Source: Larix kaempferi
Lineage: Eukaryota; Streptophyta; Pinopsida; Pinales; Pinaceae
Length of the DNA: 64,000 nt
Assembly (NCBI GenBank): GCA_027924585.1
Contig: BSBM01000440.1
Coordinates: 11,154,001 to 11,218,000 of the forward strand
Reading direction: 5' to 3'
Positions within the stretch are counted from its first letter, which is position 1. Each line of letters starts with the position of its first letter. The translations under genes were made by a program, and so were the position numbers. Shown here piece after piece: positions 55,760 to 64,000 of this stretch. The notes below the pieces were generated by a model. The model saw only the letters and a list, made by a program, of their open reading frames with translations, was not told the DNA's origin and ran no database searches.

Positions 55760-56259
55760 AATGGTATCTTTCCCAATAACATCAACATCGGGATAAGGCT
55801 TGAAACTCACTAATAATTTATGCAAAGTTAAATCATGCATGCACATTGGTCAACCATACTATGTTTGGTTTACTTTCAAAGGAAATTTGCATAAGATGGT
55901 TATGAACTTTGTAAGTTTAAGATAGTTTTTTCAATAGGCGTGTCTACAAAGGTCACTTCTTCCTACTAACATAATGGTTAATTGATTGCTAGATGAATAT
56001 GTGTACATTAACTTGCCCTCTTCCTTTGTAGGATTGTTGATATGGATACATGTGTGTTGAATAATAAACAATGGTTTAGTAAACAAAATAATAATTAATT
56101 AAATACATTGTGTTTCACATATTGGTACAACAAATACACCTTTAAAATATCTTCAATATAGAAACTTCCCAATTCTTCCATTATAAATTCCTTCCCTAAA
56201 TGATACAACAAAAAAACTTGAGTGCAACATGGTTGATGATGACACAACCTCCTCTTAGA
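55760..56259. other. Intergenic, no feature seen
   Basis: AT-rich sequence between element 3 and the plus-strand L1 fragment. No gene or known repeat recognised. Confidence 0.5.
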
Positions 56260-56289
56260 AAAATTTAATGTAGGTAAGTATCACTTTCA

Positions 56290-57300
56290 AATGTGGCACC
56301 CTCTAGTTTTTTTAGGAGCTCAAGAGGGTTACGACAGGGCTGACCCCTATCACCTCTTTTCTTCTTGTTGGTAGTGGAAGGGCTAAGTAAACTCACAGAA
56401 CATGCAAAGATGGAAGGAAGAATTGAGGGAGTCAATATTTGTAATAGGTCATGATCAGTCATATTTTATTCATAGATGATGTCTTACTGTTTTGAAAGGG
56501 TACCCTGTTGGAGTGGTATGTATTTAAGGAACTGCTTACTCTTTTATGTGAAACTTCAGGAATGGATATCAATGTCACAAAGTATTCATTTCTAGAAAAT
56601 AAGGTGGAATGGGAGCTTAAAGTTCATATTAATGAGATCTTCCCCTTTCAAATGTTTCCTCTGGATACTAGTTGTAGGTACTTGGGTTATTTTTTGAAGC
56701 CAAATCACTACACTAAAGAGGATTGGTCTTGGCTGTTGAAAAAAGTTGATAAAAAATTGGTCAATTGCACTTTCAAGTTGTTGTGTCTTGGTGGCAGGAT
56801 TATACTTATTAAATTAGTCTTGGAGAATATCCATGTCTATTGGTTGTCGCTTGTGAATATCCCCAGGTCAATTTTGATGAATATTAGGGAGAAATGCTTC
56901 TCCTTTCTTTGGTTTGGAAACAAAAAAGGAAGGTGTGCATCTGGTGTGATGGGACAATATAGCTTCTCCTAAAATTAATGGATGATGGGGGTTGAAAAAT
57001 ATTTTCAAATTTGGCCAATCCCTTGCTGCAAAGAGTTTGTGGAGGTTCCTTTTCTCAAGTGGTCAGTGGGGAGAGGTGATAAAAGATAAATATCTTAAGC
57101 ATATGACAGTGGAATCTTTGTGCAGAGAAAGTGGTCCACCTGGAATGAGGGTCTCAAACATTTTGAGGAGCCTCACTAGTGATTTTTCTATTATCGGTGA
57201 ATGGTTAGCTTGACACATTGTGAACGGAAAAAGTGTGAAGGTGTGAATTGGTCCTTTCATTGGAGGGACACATTATTGTAGGATCTCCATTCCTCTGTTA
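56290..57300 (+). pseudogene. L1 reverse transcriptase and thumb (truncated)
   Basis: FFRSSRGLRQG, a stop, PLSPLFFLLVVEGLSKL marks the RT B motif near 56308-56390. The active site LFIDDVLLF follows near 56465-56495. ORF 56508-56972 continues with LLCETSGMDINVTKYSFLEN, CRYLGYFLKPNHYTKEDWSW, LGGRIILIKLVLENIHVYWL and CFSFLWFGNKKGRC; ORF 56992-57213 gives LKNIFKFGQSLAAKSLWRFL, DKYLKHMTVESL. The active site is preserved but frames are broken. Confidence 0.85.
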
Positions 57301-58528
57301 AATGTCCTCAAAGTCAAAGGAATCCATTCTCTTTTTTCAGTCTAGGAAGACTGTAGATGTTGATCATTCTCTATAGGTTTGGAAACAAGCCCGTGATATA
57401 GGGCTTCAGGATTATATGATTGCTTAATGGTCCAGGTCCATTAAAGGCTTGCAACAGAGCGATATTTTCTTAGTTGAGACAGACGACACATTAGCATGGT
57501 CTTGGAATGATACTTCTAGAGAAGTCACAACAAGGTTAGATTATGATGCACTTTTTTCCAATCATCCCCAGGTCGGTGAAAGCTAGTGGCACAAGAGTTT
57601 ATGGGAGTAGAATTTCCCATTAAAGATAAAATTATTTTTTTGGATTGCTCTGGAGAACTCAATCCTTACTTGGGACAATTTTGTGAAAATAAAGGGTGAT
57701 GGTCCTAGTGTATGCCCCTTATGTTTCAGGAGTGCAGAGTCCATTGATAATTTTCTAGTACATTGTGTTTTTTCCAGACAAATTTGGAGAGAGGTGAGAT
57801 CTCTATTGTGAATCACTGGAAGTTGGTTAGTTCGGTCTTTGGTTTCCAGTTTTTGTTCCTGGATAGCTGTTGTTATGGTACATAAGGCCCTACCTTAATT
57901 TGTGTATTGGAACATTTGGAAGCATCAAAATAAAGTGTTGTTTGATGACGTCCTGGTAGATGCGCATAAGGCGGTGTTACCAATTGTCAAGTCTTACAAT
58001 GAATGGAATAGTCAACACATGCCTCATAAAGTAAGATATTTCTCTGCCCCTATGTTTTCAAGTGATTACCCTTTATGATTTTTTAACGATGCTTCACAAG
58101 ATGGACATGAGAAGGGGGGTGCAGGGATGATTTTGATTATGGCAGAGGGTCATATTTATAAAATGTGGATGGGTTGTGGTCTGAGTACAAATACCAGGGT
58201 TGAATTGTTGGCACTTTGGGGCCTCCTTTATTTTTCTCATCATAAACATATATCTCACTTGCAAGTTGCGGGTGACTCAAAAGTCATTATTGACTAGGCC
58301 TTAAACAAATGTATCCTACAAGTAAATATATTGGAATGTTGGAAAGCTCATATTAGATCTCCCCATGAGTCTTTCTTAGAAATTTCTTATAGGAACATGT
58401 ACAGAGAATTTAATAGGGAAGCAGATTTTTTGTCAAAGAAGGATTTGGATTACTTGGAAGGTATCATCTACATAGAAGAGTTTATTCAGGGCGGGATGAC
58501 TGGATGTACTGAAACTCGTGTATTATGA
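57301..58528 (+). pseudogene. L1 zinc-binding remnant and RNase H
   Basis: 57580-57830 is a decayed zf-RVT region. RNase H follows from about 58080: FNDASQDGHEKGGAGMILI (first Asp), TRVELLALWGLLYF (Glu), QVAGDSKVIID (second Asp), then TAG, and YREFNREADFLSKKDLDYL (last Asp) in ORF 58331-58528, which ends the protein at TGA 58526-58528. All acidic positions can be located, although stops intervene. Confidence 0.8.
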
Positions 58529-58687
58529 GGATAGTTTGGGGTATGCTTTTGTAGCCCTGGGGTCTTTTAAGTCTTAATATGGAGGACTGTAATATGTTTT
58601 TTTCTATGTAGTTCAATTTGGTTATTCATATAGTCATAGGCATACTTTTTTTTTTAGATTTCCTATTTGTTATGATGTTAAAAAAAA

Positions 58688-60792
58688 GTGCTAGATTACA
58701 ATAGGAAAGCATCGTTTATGTTTTGGGATGCAAACATGATGATGTATGAACACTTTGATTCCTATGAATATCAAGTATCATTTTTTTCAAGTGAAAAAAA
58801 GAGCTAGAGTTGATCACTATCAATGCTAATTGGGATGGTCACAATAAAGAGTTCATTGATGTTTTTTTATGAATTTGAAAAAAAATAAGGTTGAAAAAGA
58901 ACTTACAATATTGAATGAATTTGAAAAAAAAAAGGTTGAAGAAGAACTTAAAAAACTAATTGTTGAATTCAATGAATGGGTATCCCCATTGTTATCAATA
59001 AGAAAAGGAATGAGAAATCACTTAATTCACATCTATGCTAAATTATTGGTAACTAGGTTATGGTTAGTGACCCCTTTCTTGCACCATTATTAAAGGAAGT
59101 TTTGGAAGGTGTTCCTCACTATAAATTTATATCTTCTTGGATGGTTACTTTAGGGATAGTCAAGTATCCATTCAAGAGAAATCCATTTAATCATCTTTTC
59201 CATTTAGTGTGCTTCTGCATACAAAAATATGTTGTTTGGTCTAATGAAAATTGTTGTTGTTGTTATCAACAACAACAAGATTTTATCCATTACTTGGATA
59301 ATTGTGCTTGTATTCTTTTTTTTATTGAATATCTAAAATTATTTATGGGTAATTTGACATTGTTATTGGGACAATAAAGTGTTTATTGAAGACCAATCCA
59401 TTTTACATCTTTGTAACTAAGTGGGATGTTTTTCCCTACAAACATATGTTATTTGTTCTCATAAATTGTTTTATTTATTTTCTCACATTATTGTCAGCAT
59501 TTTTTTTTAGTATTTTATCTATAAAAAACACTGAGGTGTACTTGGATGATTGGGTTTTGAATTGTTTTCTCGGCAAACATCTAACTATTATATGGGTAAT
59601 TTTACATTGTTGTTGAGATTCAAGGATTCCCCTCAGACCATAAAATTATATGTTATCGAAATTTCATTTATTCATTTAATAAATGTATAATATATTGGGA
59701 TACCATGAAAACTTGTTTTATTCCCATATTGAGTGTTAGGGGAGCATTCAATTAACATACTCAACATCTATCATTTATATGGATAACCCGTGGCAATAGG
59801 ATCTTATAATGAAAACACATGTGAATGATGGTTGTGGGATGATGGCCATTATCACTCGAGTCTCCCATCTAGAGCTATGTTTTCAACCTCACTTAGAAGA
59901 ACTAAAAATTATTCTAAGTAAATGATGAAGATGTGTGGATAGAGTCCAGAAAATGCTATATATACAATTCACAAGCTAGAGTGGAAGCCTATTGGATTTC
60001 ATGGAAAGCAAAGGAGGCCAGTTAACTTTTTGTTTTTTCTATTTTTCTTTGTGTTCTTACTACGTTTCAGGGTTGACAGTTGATATACTTGGGTGTTATC
60101 AAGTGGGATCTTGGTTATCCTTAGGTGAACCCATACATCCTTGGAAGGGTATTAGATGAGCTTGGTTATCTTATTCGTTTTCCTATTCCTGGCTTGATAG
60201 AGGTAGGAGGAAAGGCCAATTATAATTTTAATTTGATCTCTATCATGGGGGGTTCTAGTCTCATTGGGAACATCGGGCTTGAAGAGTGTATTCCTATCAT
60301 ATTCAGTCAATATCCTTTGACAAATGTAGGACCAATGCAACTTAAAGAGGAATACCATGGGGTTGCAGAAATTGAATTGATAAGGCCGACCCTCATCGGA
60401 AGAAAACTTGAACCAAAGTGGAGGTAATGGAGGTAGCAGAGAGATACCAAAGGAGATTTTTTTCCTCGACCTAGGAGGAAGTAGAGAGAATTGAAAATTT
60501 GTTTAGGGAGAAGAGGGGACAATACTTCTACTAAGACTATTGATGATTGGATTTTAGACATGGGATTTTATAGAAGTAGGGACACCAAATACCTCAAGAT
60601 GGTGAACCTATATTGGCACAACAAATGCTTTATTTCTCAGGTAGTTGAAGAGATGGGGACTTAACAACAAGGAATCCTTGATAAATTGGACTTTATGGAC
60701 TCAAAATTTGAATCCCTAGTAAAAGCACTATGGGGGATTGAAGTGGTGGTGGAACAAAGCTTGGAAAATAACACCCAATCAATAGAAGCTTG
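58688..60792. other. Unassigned interval with weak coding-like stretches
   Basis: Plus-strand ORFs at 58869-59093 (Lys/Glu-rich, with a short internal duplication of a FEKKKVEEEL-like unit) and 60125-60427 (ending LIGRKLEPKWR) match nothing I know. A further open stretch at about 60540-60790 (LKMVNLYWHNKCFISQVVEE, LDFMDSKFESLVKALW) looks protein-like but has stops. They may be parts of one decayed element. Confidence 0.35.
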
Positions 60793-61993
60793 TAATGCCC
60801 CATATGTAACATTTAGTAATTAAACCCTAATGAGAATTAGCTTAGCACTTTTATTTTGTTATTAACTGTTGGACTTAGCTAAATTGATTAATATTGTTGT
60901 TATGTGAACATATGGACCTTCTTATGTATGAACAGTAAATGGAAATTATCATTCTATTTTATTAATGGTGATGATTACGCATGGTGTTTGATTATGCATA
61001 TTGGATGTGGAAGGTGGTACCTCGATATTAGTTTAAAACTATACATTGAATATAAAACAAATGTAATGTGATGCGAAAGAACATACATGGTTAATATCAG
61101 TTTGTGAAATATCTTATCACTTGAAATAGTTAGATCTATTTATACACGAGACACGTATGTGGTTATCAAGATGACATACAAATATATCAACTATGAGATA
61201 GTTGTGTATTATATGTTGTAATTACGATTTAAGTTATTATTTGAAACACTTTGTGATATGAATTTCATGTGATTTAATTGTGAATTCCATTATTCTATGA
61301 CTTGTGGGTGAGTGTGAGTTTTGACAGGAACCACAGCTTGCCCAAAGTGGTTGTTCAATGATGAGAACCCTTAGAACAGTGATGGCACGGTATGGTTGAT
61401 GTAGAGTGTTGACCCTAGTACTATAAGGGGGGGTGGAGGCATTTCCCATTGTTTATCCCCCGAAACCCGGAGTCGTGGGAGGGATCTGCTAAGCACGCTC
61501 CCCTAGATGCGTGATGATGACTAGTGGGTGCCTGTTGGGGAAGTTTGGTTGATGTAGTTGACACTTCCACTTACATGTTATGTCTGTGGTTAAGTTGGTA
61601 TAGTTGACACCACAACATATTGAAACAGAAGACGAGATGATGAGGTCAAGTGATGGAAGTAGTGGTGATTAGGTTGTTTTGAGTATTTATCAAGATGGAT
61701 GGGACCAACAACTAGATTGGATGATGTTATTCATTATTATAAACCTTCATGATTGTATGCCTAGACTATTAAATGTGTTAACACAATTGAATTCTAATGC
61801 TTTTGAATGATACTTGTGAGTAATTGATAATTGTAAATCCTAATTAATAAATGAATTATTAATGATTCTTTATTTGATTGTTCTTTACAAATTTATTTCA
61901 TCACATGAGAACTCTCTGTTAGAGACATTCGATGTTGATTATTAGTATTTGTGCGAGAGGTGTTTACGTTGACCACGTATCTACACCTTGCAT
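60793..61993 (+). mobile_element. LTR-like block
   Basis: Begins TGTAATGCCCCATATG, a start common to plant Ty3 LTRs, and could end CTACACCTTGCA. No second copy, primer site or clear polypurine tract is visible. It contains a relatively GC-rich core at 61310-61520. Tentative. Confidence 0.3.
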
Positions 61994-63540
61994 GAGTACA
62001 ATATTATGTTCATATTGTAAACTATTTACTAATGACTTGGTGAAGATTAAACCAATGATTAATGTGTGTATTTATAAATATATATACTTCGAAGGTTTAC
62101 AATAATCATTGATATGTTAAATACTTCTAAATTTAAATAAGGTTGAAACATTACTTACTTGTAGGTAAATTATATATAATTAAAACACACATATATAAAA
62201 AATAACTATAAAGTACTTTCATTGATTTTTGTGATGAAGAATAATATAATTAAAATGGGAAGACATGGCTGCCTTTACATTCGCGGATAGAGATGTTATA
62301 TTGAATTAAAGTAGTATCATGCAAGACAAAGCTTTGCACCCACATCAATGAATGTTTTAATATACTGGACACGAAATATCTTCGTAACTTGTGTGTGGGG
62401 AAGGATTAATGGGTAGATAGGATTTTATCGGTAAGATTCTCATGTTGCATTAATTAGATTTTGTAGATAGAATTGACTTGTATCATAACTATTGAGTATT
62501 TTAATATACTTTTATTATTTTATAATGTTAAAGTATGAAATGAGGTGGAGGAAGGTCAGGAATTAAATAGTGAAGGAAGTGAGGAGAAGTGGGGATATTT
62601 TTTAAGGATAAATTTTGTTGAGTGGAGAAGCTTGGAAGAGTTGAAGAGTTTGAGAATTTTTGCGAGAATTGATATACAATATATTGGTGCATTATTGTTT
62701 ATGGTTTTTTGGGTGTTTCGGGCACGGAGGGCTAGGAGGCTATTTGGATGGCTTCCTGGGAGGAGTTGACTAGACCCCTAGTTGGTTGGGAGGTAAACCG
62801 TGTTTCCATTTCTAGCAAGTGGACAAAGGAGGAAAGGCATTCAAAGGAACAATCAAAAGGGAACTTCAACATACCAGTCAATGAAATGAAATGTATTTCC
62901 TTATTGGTTCATTAAGTTTGAAAGAGGTATTTTCCCTTATGTATTATGTTATTAATAGCTTGAATTATTGTTTTTCACAGAAAGCTTGAATTATTGTTAG
63001 TTCAACATAAAATGCTTAGGTTTTATGTTGTTAACTTAGATGAACTATGGCAAAAGAAAGTTTTCAATTCTTTATAAGTAGTTAATTGTTGCCTCATTAT
63101 AATTGCATAATTTTTTCTTACTAGTAATATTGTGTTATAAATAACAAATTTACGGTAAATAACTAAAGTAGTTTTAGAATCAATTTATATAAAAAAAATT
63201 ATAAAATAACTGGAAAGATAGAAGGAAACCCCAAATTTTCTATATTATAATTTTCTAGCAACCTGGGAGGTTGCTACAAAGCTTGGGTGGTTACTCTGCC
63301 AATCTACATCTCTACAGATTCAAGTTTAGAGGGGGACGTTTAACAATTCTAATGTGAGGTTTCAATTCCTTTTATTTGTACTCTCAATTTTGAGGTCACT
63401 ATTAAAGCTTTGATAGAATTCACTAACAAAAAGATTTTTAACCACGAGCTAATAGGGAAGCATAAACCTCCTCTTGTACCACTTAAGCAAACCTGATCAT
63501 TGACTTCATTAAATTATCATCCATGAACATACAAAGCCCT
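61994..63540. other. Intergenic, no supported gene
   Basis: AT-rich. A 74-codon plus ORF (62545-62769) is open but has no recognisable domain. Confidence 0.45.
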
Positions 63541-63660
63541 ACCATCCATATAAAAACATGAAAGTTTATTATTATGGAATTGAAACATTATATAACAGAC
63601 AAACCCTTACAATCCATATAAAAACATGAAAGTTTATTATTATGGAATTGAAACATTAAA
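63541..63660. repeat. 68-bp direct duplication
   Basis: ATCCATATAAAAACATGAAA and the following GTTTATTATTATGGAATTGAAACATTA occur at 63544 and again at 63612 with no change in that core. Confidence 0.9.
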
Positions 63661-63994
63661 ATATAACTGTATGTATATAAAAATACATGTTGAGATAACT
63701 TATCATTATTAGTACATAAGTATAAAGGACTATTATCGCATGATAATTATTAATAACATTATGAATCGTGTATTTTTATTAATAACGTTATGAGAATCGT
63801 GTATTTTTATTAATAACGTTATGAGAATCGTGTATATAAAAATACATGTTAGGATAACTTATCATTATTGTCACATAAATATAAAGGATTATTATCACAT
63901 GATAATTATTAATAACATTATGACAATCGTGATAATAATTACGCCCCACTTATATTACGCATCTATTATAGGATACGCATCTATTATAGGATAT
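63661..63994. repeat. Nested tandem repeats at the window end
   Basis: A block ATAAAAATACATGTTGAGAT...TTATGA at about 63676 recurs in altered form at 63836. Inside it the unit TTATTAATAACGTTATGAGA plus ATCGTGTATTT occurs twice (37-bp spacing). At the end ACGCATCTATTATAGGAT is perfectly doubled (18 bp, 63957-63992). Confidence 0.8.
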
Positions 63995-64000
63995 TAAAGT

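Larger units (their letters stand above)
56260..58687 (+). mobile_element. 5'-truncated L1 LINE
   Basis: Begins inside the RT domain and ends with an A run at 58680-58687. The order RT, thumb, zinc-binding remnant, RNase H is that of plant L1 ORF2. 5' truncation is the usual outcome of incomplete target-primed reverse transcription. I did not find a target duplication. Confidence 0.85.

Overview
This window is nuclear DNA of a land plant, most likely a gymnosperm (conifer). I infer this from 64 kb with no intact cellular gene, a fill of old and nested LTR retrotransposons and LINEs, plant-type L1 elements with a C-terminal RNase H, chromodomain-bearing Ty3 elements, a tRNA-like SINE, and one leucine-rich-repeat fragment resembling conifer TIR-NBS-LRR genes. 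No rRNA, tRNA, CRISPR or prokaryotic feature is seen. The species assignment is inference only.

Layout. 1-6848: Ty3/gypsy chromovirus 'element 1' (minus strand): partial 3' LTR, PPT, chromodomain/integrase/RNase H/RT/protease/gag, PBS, 5' LTR remnant. 6849-13320: another minus-strand LTR complex, with an LTR and PPT, then a long unrecognised coding relic (7615-10450) ending just inside that LTR, then a Ty3 gag-protease-pre-RT relic broken where RT should begin. 13322-18872: a short LTR split by a complete Ty1/copia element (13511-18748, perfect TATAT target duplication) that has lost its integrase core. 19143-20760: a lone LTR related to element 1's, in opposite orientation. 20761-26445: mostly AT-rich DNA with a non-L1 LINE (minus) whose 3' tail holds a SINE with an 18-bp target duplication. 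26446-33485: an almost complete 7-kb L1 (minus). 33486-41949: low-copy-looking AT-rich DNA with minisatellites, a glycine-rich ORF, a 33-bp in-frame repeat and the LRR fragment. 41950-55759: two more degenerate relatives of element 1 (minus), one internally deleted and one long, the latter interrupted by two solo LTRs with clean target duplications (CATGG, AATGT) and carrying a 2.9-kb leader with three ~291-bp repeats. 56260-58687: a 5'-truncated L1 (plus). 58688-64000: unresolved sequence, an LTR-like block and short tandem duplications.

Functionally this is a graveyard. Each element encodes parts of a self-copying machine (capsid-like gag, protease, RT/RNase H, integrase or endonuclease), but every one carries stops, frameshifts, deletions or lost catalytic residues. 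The most interesting unexplained piece is the unrecognised ORF relic at 7.6-10.45 kb.
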